A DNA stretch of 64,000 nt from Dipteris shenzhenensis (taxonomy: Eukaryota > Polypodiophyta > Polypodiopsida > Gleicheniales). The notes beneath the pieces are model-generated. The model was not told the origin of the DNA and ran no database searches. It was given only the letters and a program-made list of their open reading frames with translations. A program made the position numbers and the translations under genes. This document shows positions 50,225 through 61,615 of this stretch, in pieces. Positions within the stretch are counted from its first letter, which is position 1. Every line of letters begins with the position of its first letter. The DNA lies in NCBI GenBank assembly GCA_047967505.1, contig CM106539.1, one strand, 5' to 3'.

Positions 50225-50880
50225 TTATGTACATGTATTTCTTACTCCTTTGTTGCTTTAGCTTCTACAAGAGTAGATACAACTTTGTCGCATCATAGCC
50301 TTGGACACATGAGTGAGAAGGGGATTCAGATTGTTCATCGAAGAAAATTATTGCTAGGTTGATTTGGATTTTTGTGAGAACTATGTTTAAGGAAAGCAAA
50401 AGAGAGTCATATTTCTCAGAGTTAGGAAACAAAAGAAGAGAGTAGGAAACAAAAGAAGAGAGAAAAGTTAGAGCTTGTGCATACAAATGCATGGGGTCCT
50501 ACTGATTTTGCAAAGGTTTATGGAGGAACTTGGGAAGAAGCAAAAAAATTGCAGCTTGTATAGTGATAGCCAGAGTGCTATTTATCTTGTGGAGAATTTA
50601 GCCTTCCATTCAAGAACGAAACAGATACATCTTAGATATCATTTCATTTGATCCTATTTTGGAGGATGGACAGTTGAAGCTAGAAAAGATACACTCGCCA
50701 AAATCTTGCAGACATGTTGACCAAGGTGCTAACTAGGGAGAAGTTGAGCTCTTGCTCAATTTCAATTGGTCTTCAAGAATGAGGAACAATATGAGAGAGA
50801 GCTAGATCCAAAGAATTGCAGTGAGTGTAGTAATGATGGAGTTACTATGATCAGTCTCCAAGTTCTCCAAGTGGGAGATT
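50225..50880 (+). pseudogene. Copia remnant: integrase start fused to RNase H end
   Basis: At 50275-50345 a GAG_pre-integrase motif is readable (SHHSLGHMSEKGIQIVHR). At 50470-50510, LELVHTNAWGPT marks the start of the integrase domain, with Asn in place of the catalytic Asp. The sequence then jumps straight to the RNase H end at about 50555-50640 (YSDSQSAIYLVENLAFHSRTKQIHLRYHFI), followed by ADMLTK and a polypurine tract (AAGTGGGAGA, 50869-50878). The bulk of pol, more than 2 kb in a full element, is deleted. A following LTR would begin TGTTATATG at 50880. It resembles the Tnt1-like group in motif wording. Confidence 0.82.
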
Positions 50881-50905
50881 GTTATATGCGGAGCCTGATT
50901 TTTTT

Positions 50906-51265
50906 TTAAAGGTTGTTTTTCATCCATGCTTTGGACCCAGGATGTTTATACCCACTCTTGAATGGGGGATCCCTAGGTTGCGCTATGGCTGAACTTGATG
51001 ATGTCCGCTGCACTGGGGCAGGACCACACTGATGCATAAACATCCTCATGCTGAGGAATGATCTACTGATCGGAGGTGGTGATAACTTGATCCAAGGGTG
51101 GTGCAGTGCGGCATAACTGAGCTGATGCTGGAATGTCCTTGAGACTGATCTGCTGATTTGTACTACTGAAGGAAGTCGTGTCCAAGGATGTGATGAGCTC
51201 TGTGTCAGAGGTGAAAGCATCAGTGATGGATGCGGGAATGGTATCAACTTAGGAGCTGAATGCAC
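50906..51265 (-). CDS. Unknown ORF of dispersed repeat, copy 3 (119 codons)
   Basis: Open on the minus strand, S/P/H-rich, family unknown. Part of it (KLIPFPHPSLMLSPL...) resembles the open frame of copy 2 (PFQYPSLMLSLR, 20975-21226 minus), and the rest follows the same order. Copy 1 is broken by stops. Open frames in two diverged copies hint at ancestral coding, but two copies are weak proof. Confidence 0.3.
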   Translation of the reverse strand: MHSAPKLIPFPHPSLMLSPLTQSSSHPWTRLPSVVQISRSVSRTFQHQLSYAALHHPWIKLSPPPISRSFLSMRMFMHQCGPAPVQRTSSSSAIAQPRDPPFKSGYKHPGSKAWMKNNL

Positions 51266-51400
51266 TCTGGCATATATGTCTACATGCGGTAGAAGATGTG
51301 AGTGCCTTGCACAGAGGAATTACCTGCTGAAAATCTACATGGTCATTGGTAAACTCCTACTGTGTATCTACATCATCTGGTGTGAAAGTAAATGGAGTCG
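51031..51400 (-). repeat. Dispersed repeat, copy 3 (partial)
   Basis: ATGCATAAACATCCTCATGC, GGTGGTGATAACTTGATCCA, GTGAAAGCATCAGTGATGGAT and TACATCATCTGGTGTGAAAGTA follow the order of copy 1 (14390-14740), but with clearly more divergence than between copies 1 and 2. It lies just after the Copia remnant's polypurine tract. Confidence 0.7.
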
Positions 51401-51465
51401 GATCCATGCATGAATGTGACGGCTGTGCATCATAAGCAGCAGAATCTACTGATGTAAATGGGATT

Positions 51466-51606
51466 GCCTCGTGCTGAGGGCTTATCATCAAATATGTCTC
51501 AAGCTAAGGGCTTAGCATCAAGTGTGCCTCATGCTGAGGGCTTACAGCCGAATGTGCCTGGTGCCTTGAACTTACCGTCAAGTGTGCCTCATGTTGAGGG
51601 CTTACC
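51466..51606 (-). repeat. 30-bp minisatellite, about 4.7 units, in frame
   Basis: Units start at 51466, 51496, 51526, 51556 and 51586 (type GCCTCATGCTGAGGGCTTAC plus 10 bases). On the minus strand the units are in frame and encode a 10-residue repeat of type SPQHEAHLxV. Confidence 0.85.
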
Positions 51607-51764
51607 AAAAGTATGGGATGATCCATGCTAACATGTGGAACATCTGTGTCTAATCGCTCAAGACCAATGAGGCTTGAGTCATCGTCATAAACTAGTACAT
51701 ACCCTATGGCAATGAATGGTTGAAGAAGTTTCTCTTTCAACTCACAGATCTCATCCGGAGTCAT
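51504..51764 (-). CDS. Unknown ORF ending in 10-residue repeats (86 codons)
   Basis: The first 50 residues (MTPDEICELKEKLLQPFIAI... with YDDDSS) look like a folded, non-repetitive segment. The last third is the repeat SPQHEAHLTV/SSRHQAHSAV/SPQHEAHLML. I do not recognise the family. It lies on the same strand and directly upstream of the ORF in dispersed-repeat copy 3, so both may once have been one coding region of a mobile element. Confidence 0.3.
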   Translation of the reverse strand: MTPDEICELKEKLLQPFIAIGYVLVYDDDSSLIGLERLDTDVPHVSMDHPILLVSPQHEAHLTVSSRHQAHSAVSPQHEAHLMLSP

Positions 51765-54420
51765 GACTGGTGTATCATCAACTGTGTGATGTGGATAACT
51801 CCATGTTGGGGGCGGTCTGGTGCTCTATGCAAGAGGCTTACTTGTGTACCGATGAGAGTGTCTACCCATGAGAACACTGTGTGAGAGCTGCCACCGTGGA
51901 GCTTATGCTAGATGGTCAAAACCAAGTCATGTGGTGGAGGAATAGCTGCGTGGATGCCAAGGATCAAATCCTGTAGTGAAATGATGATGACAACTGAGTG
52001 TCGGGCGTAGCCAAGAGGCTGTACAAGGCTGATGTATGTGTGCAGGAACCAATGCCAGAAAAGAGTCAACAACATGTGAATTTACATGGGTGGCATGTGT
52101 GTGTGCAAATGTGCAACAATCTTGAATCCGAGAAGGGATAACTCTGCCAAGTGTTACATTGAGGTGCTAAAGTGCCAAATGCCAAGGGTACTGAATTGGT
52201 GTCAGATATGTGAATGTGTACACTGATGATAGATCTGATGGGACTGACGTTAGTGGGAACTAATCGCGTAACGTGGTAGGCTTACTTGGCTTGGTGGTGC
52301 TAGTCTATGACATCCTCTATGGTGGTGCTAGTCTATGTTGGACATCCTCTATGGTGGTGCTAGTTTATAGCTAGACTACAAGTCGAAGTGATAAATGCAA
52401 CAAATCAATTTTATCTAGATTCATTTTATGTGCTGGGTGCCCTGCAATGGATTAGGAGGTGGTTTTGATGATGAGGATTTAATGATTATGACCTGTGGAA
52501 AAGTCAAATAGAAAATTTGAAGTGCTCAACGCGTAGAGCATGATCTGGTGATCACTTTTGCTTTAAGGCGTTGCGAAATTCCCTCTGGATCAAAAGATAT
52601 GGCCCTCGGAAAGATAACCAAATTTTGATCACAAGAGAGGGAAAAATGATGATGGTGGATGAATGGTGATGTGGCAGTGTGACATGGTTGTGTGCCTTGA
52701 TGGCACTATGCCATGTGGCATGTTGAGTTGGCATGTTGCTGACACATGTTATGGTGTCCTACATGCCAACTGCCTATGTGGCACTGCCATGTGCCACCAA
52801 GTTAACCAGTCCTATCTAGAAAGCAGACCTAGAGTCAAGATTACTTAACCTAGGTAAGGTGTTATTTGCCATGTGGACACACTTCCACCCACTCAACCCA
52901 AGGTCAATTGGACTTAACCTCCTATTTGCCATGTGTTACAAAGGAGAACATTGCAGAGATCTGGGACAGCGGAGACGGTGAGATGGTGAGACGTAGCAAA
53001 GGAGGTGGCGGTCTTGTAGAGAATTCGCCGTCGATGGAGCAGTTGAGCAATTGCAGACGCTTTGGCGCATCGTTTGACTGATTTTGTGGGAGCCGTGCAT
53101 GGGCGTTGTGGCTGCTCGAAAGCTTTTGAGGAGGCGCTTGACGTTGAAGGAGTCGTCTGCAATTGGGTTGAGCTTGTTGGATGGGTGAGCATCGCTGGAG
53201 ATCGTTGGAGAAGGCGAAGGAGCTCGTGGCGGAGAAGTAGACGCAGTTGAAGGGGGAGCTAGAGGCTGAGCGTTCGATCGATGCTTAGTGCCTTTGCTGC
53301 TTATAGAGGTCGTAGGTGCTAGGCAGTTAGTCGCTTGTTTGAGAGTGGGCTATTGCTCATCGCAGGCCACTTTTGGGAGGTGTTGGAGGTCGTTGTATAG
53401 GGAGTTTGGTCGCTATGGGGCTTTTGCATGCGGTGCTTCTATGGCGTCGTTGGAGGCACAGAGCGTAGGTGGAGCTAGGAGGCGTAGAGCATAGGTGGAG
53501 CTAGGAGTCCAAGTTGTGGAAGGCATTGCAGACAGTGGCGCGGGTTGCTGTTGTTAGTTTCTAAGCCAGAGTGGGTCGATAGCAATTGCTGCAGATTCCA
53601 CACAAGGATCGTAGCCTGTGTCTATCCTTCTTGGAGCTGTGTAGTTGTAGGTTGCAGGCTTTATTTAGCGTTGAGCAGCTATGGAGTCATTGTAGAGGCT
53701 GAGGATGAGCTGATGTCGCTCACTTGGAGGAGGCTTTTCTGTAGGTAGTTGGCCAAGCTGGAGAAGGAGTCTTGGCTGTCAGCTTGCTCGGTATAGGCTA
53801 GAACTCCTTAGAGGTAGGTCTCTTATGACCACAAGAACTCTCCCTCACACCTCTCAATATAATAAAATCCTCACAGCCTCACTAAGATGAAGCTTACAGA
53901 ACTGGAAAGCTAAACCTTTCAAAAGTTTTGCACCCTAAACTCATGAAATCTTTCAAAGAAACCAATAATTTCATATCAACATTACTTGAGCTCCGACACT
54001 CACAATAAGCTTTTTGTCTCAAATCAGGGATGAAGAAGAGCACTATGATGAGAGATAGGGAAATGATGAAGGTGCCTCATGGAGAGCTTGTGCCTCGATG
54101 AAGCAAGGGCTTGACTCTCTCTCGATGGAAAACTCTCTCAATGAAGGATGCCTCACACAAGGAGGGCTTGACACTCATGAAGACCTATACACTAAGTTTT
54201 ATATTGAACATGAACATGAAGATATACATATTAACCCCTTAGGGTTAGGGTTTCCCCTATGCCGTAGAGGTATGGTGCAATTTACACCATCCTCAACAAA
54301 GACCATCATTCGGAACATGTTTCCTAGAGAAACTTCTTTCTTGTTGGTCTTCGGATCTTGTTGAATCTTGCCTAGTCTTATACTTGAGTTGATAGGAGTA
54401 TTGGCAAGCTGGAGTTGACA
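51765..54420. other. Unassigned stretch, partly LTR-element-like
   Basis: A short tandem phrase (CATCCTCTATGGTGGTGCTAG) repeats at 52309-52370. The part 52840-53830 is GC-rich with ORFs of under 95 codons on both strands and resembles the first kilobase of the window in wording and composition (TTGCCATGTGG, GGAGCTAGGAGG/GGAGCTCG, CTCTC-rich end), suggesting remnants of related elements. No protein domain is visible. Confidence 0.4.
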
Positions 54421-55935
54421 CTCGAGTTCATTTGTTGATTTTTATTTATCAAAAGTGCAACCCCATCATTTTGAATGATGTATAATTGGATTCTGTACTA
54501 TCCATTAATTATGCATGCCTCTGCTGATTTTTCTTTTTGTGTTGATGCATGTAGCTTTGGATCCCTTGGGTTTGATTCTGTTGAGTTGAAAATAGTTCAT
54601 TTTGTCTCGGGGTTGGATGGAGCTCTTTTTATTGAGGAACATTTGTATTGTATGACTTCATGCTTCTTGCGTGCCTTGTTTTTATGGACATAGAGTAACT
54701 CTCTGCAGGTTCTGCACATTGTCATTTAGGTACCTAAAGTCCATGTAGCTCATTGCATGGTCTATCAATAGTTGCAAGTTTTGTTGGAACAAAGGGATTC
54801 TCCGGTTTCTTAATGTATCTTTTGGGGATCCATGCCCATCTTAATCTTTTATCCAAGTGTTGATTTTTATTCGGTACAAAGTAGCACACATCTATCTTTT
54901 GTATCTACAGAAATTTTGTCCTTAGTTGTTGCCATTGCACCCAATTATATAGAGTGGAATGATCGTTGTGCCCCTTTCCTTCCCCGTTGATGGGCCCATG
55001 TTGACATTTGACTACGTGATTTTCTTTGGACTCACCTTTAATATTTATTGTGGAGCATATCTTGATGTGAGATTCTTCTTGTTATCTTGATGTTGCTCAC
55101 TCCTCATTTTGAGTTTTGACAATTGGTGTAGATATTCAATAGGGGCCGGTGTTACTTGCCAGCATTTGTTTGACCCGAGTGAGCTCTTCTTTTAAGTCTT
55201 GGATCTCATTGTTTTGCTTTGTGCGGCATGAAGTAAGTTTGTTCTTTTGATCTTCTTCTTATAGTTGTTGCCTAAACTGTGTTAGCTATTATTGCCAACA
55301 AGTATTGTAATTTGTGCAACATGCTCTTGGAAAATAGTCTTGAGTTATTGCAGACCTTATGGTGGGCCTATTTCCTCTTGTTCTCCTCTCATGAATGTGT
55401 CAAGAATTGTCTTTGAGGGTTTTGGTAAGATAGTGGATTCATTGTTGTACCTTTGTAGTTATCTTTGGGGAATCCTTTGGTGCATGGCCAACATGCAATT
55501 CTTCTTGGCATCATTATTGGAAACTTATCACAAAGGATGCTTTGTACATCCTCTTCCTATAGAAGTGTTGCACTTGAAGAGCCCTGGTGATTGAGATATT
55601 CTTGAATGCCACAATTGGCGTTTGTACCATGTGATAGATATGTGTTACAACCTTTTGGTGCCTTGTTTTGGATTTCTTCCCCCCTTTGTACAATCTACTT
55701 TTGTGAGGATTGGTTTGGTGTCATCAGTTGATTGTACATTCACGTTTCCTTTCTTCGCTCCTTTCTTTTCTTTTTTTTTTGTGTTAATTGGTTGACTTTC
55801 CATTGTGCACACTTAGTGAAACCATTGTGAGATTACCCTCATTACTACCTAATGAGTTTGATGATCCTACATTCTTTGCCCTATGTGTATTAGAAAATTT
55901 AGAGGCAGCTTCACTTGTTTCACTACTCGATTGGG
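54421..55935. other. Unassigned stretch, probably LTR-element internal sequence
   Basis: AT/T-rich, ORFs up to 100 codons (55292-55594, plus) without recognisable domains. It lies downstream, in minus-strand sense, of the Gag relic at 55940-56400, so decayed retroelement sequence is likely. Confidence 0.35.
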
Positions 55936-55939
55936 AAAC

Positions 55940-56370
55940 TTACCTTTCTACTATTGATTTGATCCTTGCCTAATCTTTTTCAATTGATTCTTCAATCATA
56001 TTGTGGCATCCAATACCTCTATTATAGTTTTGGAATTATAGTGATCCAATTGCTCTTTAATTTCAATTGATCCTTGCCTTTCTACTATTGATTTGATCCT
56101 TGGTTGATCTTTTTCAATTGACTATTCAATCATCATTGCGGTATCCAATACCTCTGTTATAGTTTTGCAATTATAGTGATCCAATTGATCTTTAATTTCT
56201 TCATGCAATCCTTTTAGAAATCTTTTGAATAATTGGTGCTCTATTATTGACAAATTTCTCTCAGTGATATTGTTTTTCAACTTGTAGAAATAATATGTCA
56301 TAGTGATAGTGTTTTTCAACACCGACTGTGCAAATTGTAGTAGAAAATATTGTCGTAGCATGCGCATGAG
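55940..56370 (-). pseudogene. Ty3-type Gag relic with 134-bp duplication
   Basis: Minus strand 56367-56122 is open for 81 codons. YYFYKLKNNITE..., then FKRFLKGLHEEIKDQLDHYN and TITEVLDTAMMIE match the retrotransposon Gag capsid pattern (R/K-F-x-x-G-L-x-x-E-I-x-x-x-(L/V)...(S/T)-(L/I)-x-x-(A/V)-(L/V)-x-x-A-x-x-x-E). The last third is duplicated in tandem at 55940-56074 (period 134 bp). Confidence 0.6.
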
Positions 56371-56479
56371 CTTTGTGTTTCCACATTCAATTTGAGGTAC
56401 TAATCATATAGTTCTCTGATGAGAGCTTGTGGGAACAAGTTTAAATAATCGTTCTCCTATGTTGAGGTGCCTCCTAACC

Positions 56480-56810
56480 AGTTTTCCTTAAACAAAGCAA
56501 TAAATTATTTGAGATTAACTTTGCCTGAGAGCCTAGGCATGTGTGCAAGTGGATCATGTTTCATGTTGAGTTCTTGTGGTATTGAATCCAATCGATCCAT
56601 TGTATTATTGGTATACATGTCAACTCCATGTCAATGTATTTGCCGTTGTCCTCTGGGTTATTTTTTCTTAAACAAAGTAATGTATTCTTCGAGATTACCT
56701 CTACTTGAGAACATACACATGTATGCAAGTGGATCGTGTTGCATGTCAAGTTCTTGTGGTATCGAATTAAATTAATCCATTGTATTGTTGGTATACATGT
56801 CAATGGGGTA
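56480..56810 (-). repeat. 180-bp tandem duplication
   Basis: CTTAAACAAAGnAATnnATT..TTGAGA..., GTGCAAGTGGATC, AGTTCTTGTGGTAT and CATTGTATTnTTGGTATACA recur at 56487 and 56667 with moderate divergence. Minus-strand ORF 56875-56561 spans both units (TCIPTIQWI / TCIPIIQWI), but its family is unknown. It lies upstream of the Gag relic in minus sense. Confidence 0.8.
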
Positions 56811-57710
56811 GTCCGATCGAAGTTGATCCCAAGTGGGTTCCATTGTGGGATGTAAAATTTCACTATAGTCTTCAAAATTTCTTTATAATTATTTCCTTTT
56901 AATGGCTATTCATGTTGAAGATTGTAAGCAATTTTGGTTACACATTTTGTTGAAGTTATGATGAGTTTTTTGTTGAAGTGTGCCTCAAAATGGAGCGACG
57001 ATTGGCCTTTGAAATGATGTCAAACATTAGACAAAAAATAGTAGTTTTTTTTTTGTAAACATGCTCTTTTAGAGTGTGAAAGGTGGGCTTTGATAGGGTC
57101 CAATTTGGCCTCCAAGTGACCAAGATATGGTCACCAGGAATGGAGGAATTTACAAAGGTCAACCCTTGTGTATAAAAACCTTCCAAATTCTTGCTTCCTG
57201 AAGAACTAACATCTCAAGAAATAAAAATCAAGTCTCACTAAGGAAATAGACCCCACTTCGCTGCTCATCCCAAAGCTAAGTGGATTTTCAAAGGAATTAA
57301 AGAGCACGCCAGTGCGGGTCCAACCATACCTACCAAATCTACGGCTCCCCAACAAGATTCCACCCCACACTTAACCTAGTTGAGACCAAAAATGCCTTCG
57401 ACGTGTTAATTGATCACAAGAATGATACAACAAGAAGACATCAAGCTGGGCCGGGGTCTCAAGAGTTTGAGGATGAGGTAACCAAAAGGATACAAACATG
57501 AGTGACTCTGAGCCGAGGGACTCAGAAGAAGAGCTGCCTACTACCACAGTTGCAAAGAGTGCGTGCAAAAGTGTAGCCCAAGCCAGTATCTAGAATAAAA
57601 GAAGAATATTCCAAGTGAAAAGTCAGAATACACCCCCAAAGATCCCTACCCCCAAGGCAAAAGAGGGGGAAAACAAGAATGGTAAGTAAATCCATTTCCT
57701 ACCTTTTGTT

Positions 57711-58622
57711 ACATGTTTGTGGCTTAACTGATCCTTTGAGAGGATAGGAACTTGCCTTTTGGCTTCGAAAAAATGCTATCTCCCCAACTTTTCTCACCCT
57801 TCAAGAAGTTAAAGTTACTAATGAGACTCGAGCAAAGACTTAAAGAGGTAGACAAAAGAAGAGTCTGGTTTTGTACTAAACATGAAAATGGTAAAGGTGG
57901 CACAACCATAGGAGTACTCTCACATTTCAGTGAAGGGATCCTATACATTCAAACTAACCAAGATGGTAGATGGATCTTCTTGTCCTGCAAGATAAGAAAC
58001 ATTTCATTTACACTAGCCTCAATATATGCCCCCACAGGTCCTCAGTCAAGAAGAGTCATTTGGGAGCAGCTAAATGCATTAGGGACAACCAATATACTGC
58101 TAGGCAAATTCAATATGGTTGAGCTTTCTAGTGACAAATAGTTAATGAAGGGTCCACTCTGAGAGGGGCTGAGCTCCTAGCTTGGGAGGAACTGAAGGAA
58201 ATCTCCAACTGTTAGACTCAGGTATCCCAAGAGTCTTCACTTGGAGTTACTGCCAAAATGGGGAGGCTAGAAGAGAAGCAAGACTCGATAGAGTGTATGT
58301 CACACAGAGCCTGCTCTCACAGACAATCTTCTCCAAGACAACTTTCTCTACACTAGCTCTCTCGGACCGCAAACCTATATTAACAACCCTTGACTTTGGC
58401 AAAGGTAGAAAGAACCGATCATGTTTCAAGGCAGACCCCAAACTCTTTTCTCTCAAGTCTATCCAACAAGAGCTAACACAAGTATGGGGGCATGCTTTTT
58501 CTTTCGACTTTTCAGATGAAGAGGCTTGGAAGACTGCCATCAAAAACACCCAAGAAATTCTTAAAAAGGCACTTAGCAATCATACGTGCGAGAAGAATGG
58601 ATATCATCAAAAATACTATTGA
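57711..58622 (+). pseudogene. LINE apurinic-type endonuclease (decayed)
   Basis: Starts VCGLTDPLRG with LTLQEVK (metal-binding Glu) in one frame, then shifts to the frame of 57752-58141: SIYAPTGPQSRRVIWEQL, then NILLGKFNMVE where active enzymes have GDFN. The 58182-58622 frame holds FTWS, ARLDRVYVT and LSDRKPI where SDHxP is expected, so the catalytic His is lost as well. Two catalytic positions are therefore mutated, and at least two frameshifts separate the parts. Confidence 0.85.
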
Positions 58623-58999
58623 GGACTTAGAAAAGAAGGCTAGATCTCAAGACCCTCGAGCCTAAGAAGAACTGGTTACTAGGAGAAAAGAACTAAGGCT
58701 ATAAGATCAAATCAAGTTAAATGATTCAAAGGTCTACAACAGAGATTGGTGGGCAAGGAAAATAGACAAACTGACTAAAGAAACTTCAAACTTATTATTT
58801 AGGAGGAAGAAATTCCCCTTCTCAATAAAGGCAATGACCTCGTAACCACATCAACACAGGAAAACTTTTCAGGACATGCTTAGCAAAGTAGACAATGACA
58901 TTGACAACACTACAGAAGTGAGAAGGCAGTGCATCAGGGCAAGAAATGTGACAGTACCACAATATGGGTTGAGTGTACATTGACAAGGACATATCTCTC

Positions 59000-60208
59000 C
59001 AAGAACTAAAAGATGCAACCTTTTCCATGACTGAGGGAAAGACACCTAGGGAGGATGGGCTTACATGTGAGTTTTACAAATGTTTCTAGGATATAGTGGG
59101 TCCTTGTTTCCTCAAAGTTTGGAATGCGAGTCTTGCTCTGGCTCCCTCCAGGCCTATTTGAATGGAGGAATCATTAAAATTATCCCCAAGGAAGGTGATA
59201 AATCTCAATTGAGAAACTGGAGACCCCTCACAATGCTTAAGGTACAAGATTTTAGCAAAGGCCCTAGCTCTTAAGATCCAAGGAAAACTGGACAACTGGA
59301 TCCAACCTAAACAGAAAGGCTTCATTAAAGGGAGGCATTTGCTAGAAGCCATCATAAACCTATGGGAAGGATGTGAACATGCCAGTGGAACGAATCAGAA
59401 CATTTGCTTTCTTAAAATAGACTTTGACAAGGCATATGACAGACTGAACTGGGATTTTTTAATTCTATCCCTTGAAGGGCCTTGGAGAACACTTAATTTC
59501 ACACATCAAGCTACTCTTGTCCAATGCCGCAGTCAAAATGTGTGTCAATGGTGAGATGACCTTACCTTTCCCTCTAAGAAGATCCATTAGACATGGATGC
59601 CCTATAGCCCGTCTGCTCTATGCTATTGCAGTTGATGCTCTTGGATCGCTCTTTCAAGAACAGATAGAGGAAGGAAATATTAGAGGGACTGAGCTCTTAA
59701 GCTGTATGCAGCTTGTAACCCAACAGTTTGCGGATGATACAAACCTCACACTGAGAAATACACCTGAAGATGCCTCAACAACGCTCAAATGCCTTGATGT
59801 TTTCTGCACAGCCTCAGGCTCCAAAATAAATCACTCCAAAATAGGTTATGCAGTTCTAAAGGATAAAGATCAACCAATCCTAGTACAGCTAGGATGTTAA
59901 AAAAAACCCATAGAAATTTGGGCATTTTGATGGGCTTTGAAGTCTCCATGAAAAATAGGTGGGAGTGGTTTCTAAACAGGTTCAGGTCCAAACTTGACAA
60001 GTGGAAAGGTTTTCAAGCTAACTTGGTAGGTAGAAAGATTGTCCTTAACCATTGTCTCTACCCTATGTCTATCTTCTACCTTTCGTTTTGGTGCCCCACT
60101 AAGACCGGCCTTGAAAAATTCATCAGACTTTGCAAAAACTTCCTCTGTGGTGGGACTAACATTAAGACCAGTCTTATTGCACTAGACCCAAGGCGGATGG
60201 AGGCTTAG
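59000..60208 (+). pseudogene. LINE reverse transcriptase (decayed, FADD retained)
   Basis: Motifs in order: GGIIKIIPKEGD then NWRPLTML (59160-59240), CFLKIDFDKAYDRLNWDF (59405-59460), a frame change, IRHGCPIARLLYAIAVDAL (59587-59645), QQFADDTNLTL with FADD at 59727-59738, SGSKINHSK, and GRKIVLNHCLYPMSIFYLS (60020-60085). The catalytic aspartates remain, but the frame is broken in at least three places. Confidence 0.88.
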
Positions 60209-60739
60209 GAGTCATAGATATCCAACAGGATTCCTACAAGCTAGCTTCCTCTTGGGTGATTAAAAGTTTTCTGCACCTGGAAGCAAATTGGGCCAAACTG
60301 CTCCTAAGAAATGCCAAGTACATCAGACCACTAAGAGCTCTACAATGGAAAAATTACCCTTCCCTTTCTGCCCTGTGCAACCCAGAACCTCAGACCAAGG
60401 GGAGTCAGATCTAGAAGTCTCTCTAGCAATCCTTTGAGCATATTAAGAGTCAGTCAGTCTTTTTTGGTAAAGGGCATTTATGGCATTGACTCTATATGGG
60501 TTTCTGTGTTTTTCAAGCAGTACCCTCTAAATGACGTGGATTTTACAAAAGCTGGTGTCCTCTTTAGAAAATGTCTTCAAACATGGAATCAACTCTGGCA
60601 TAAACAAGCTCAAGATTAAGGACATAGCTAGAACCCTAAACACAAGAGGAAATACTGCTCATGATCCAGGTTTCGACTCATTCAGAACAAGGACATTGTT
60701 GTGGCTCATTTTTCATAAAGCAGTCTAGACCAATTATAG

Positions 60740-61076
60740 AAGTGAGAGGACAGGAAAAGGTTCAAGATTTTGTAAAAGATGCCCCTCCAAAAAAGAAGAA
60801 ATACTCCATCTCTTGCCCTAAAGCTAGGAAAGTTTGGAAGCTAAGGTTGGGGAACCTATTAATTGGAAGGCAATCCCTCTTGGAGACTCCTCAAAACTCC
60901 TCAAACCACCTAGCTAATCCTGAAGAAATACTCCATCTCTTGCCCTGAAGAAATACTTCATCACTTGCCCTGAAGCGAGGAAAGTTTGGAAGCTAAGGTT
61001 GGGGAACCTATTAATTAGAAGGCAATCCTCCTTTGAGACTCCCTCAAAACTCCTCAAACCACCTAGCTAATCTTGA
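60740..61076 (+). repeat. LINE zinc-domain region with 152-bp tandem duplication
   Basis: FCKRCPSKKEEILHLLP followed by KARKVWKLRLGNLL resembles the C-x2-C...H...CP-x-A-R-x-W pattern at the end of plant LINE ORF2. From about 60795 the sequence is duplicated: AGGAAAGTTTGGAAGCTAAG at 60826 and 60978, period 152 bp, with CCTCAAACCACCTAGCTAAT closing both units. The duplication is young. Confidence 0.85.
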
Positions 61077-61615
61077 GGGCTCAAGCTTTGTGGGCCATCT
61101 GGATCTTAAGCAACGGTTACCAGTTCCAAAGGAGTGAAATCAGTGCCATTGAAGTGTTCTCATGCTGGTTTAAAAGAAATGTTGCTATTTTTGAAAAGTA
61201 AGAGGATAATTAACAGAAATGGGTTTCATGCTAGCAAGCAAAGCGGTTGCTGGACCAATAGATCCACAATTACCATGAGGCCTCTCTCATCTCCAAGAAG
61301 ATGCGGATGAACACACCAAGAATTTCAACTGCAAAGAGACTCTCCTATTTACCCCAATAAAGAGGAACTTGTTTGATTTGATTGATCTTCCCCAACCTGG
61401 GACTCCATGTCGAGATGTGCTCCCCTCTACTCTACTTGCCTTTTGGCGACTCAATGTGCTAATAAATACTGACTACCATGGGTACCTACTGCTTCATACA
61501 TATGGTCTTGTTCAACTGTTTCCTAATGTTTCAACTCAAGGATATGGGTTGTTTCTTTTTGTCTTCTGTTGTAATGAGATGAGGAACTTCAATGTATAAA
61601 TCTTTTGTGAATACA

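Larger units (their letters stand above)
57230..61615 (+). mobile_element. L1-type LINE, nearly full-length, decayed
   Basis: Order on the plus strand: probable ORF1 end (57250-57680, no clear domain), endonuclease (57711-58620), a linker, reverse transcriptase (59000-60200), zinc-type C-terminal domain (60700-61080) and a 3' end near 61612 after AATGTATAAATC. This is the standard plant L1 layout. Numerous stops and frameshifts make it inactive. It is a different family from the minus-strand LINEs at 36.7-39.8 kb. Confidence 0.9.

Noticed and set aside
54690-54900. Minus-strand words resembling a retroelement RT (MDFRYLN)
   Set aside because: Neighbouring RT motifs are absent in all frames, so the likeness is probably chance.
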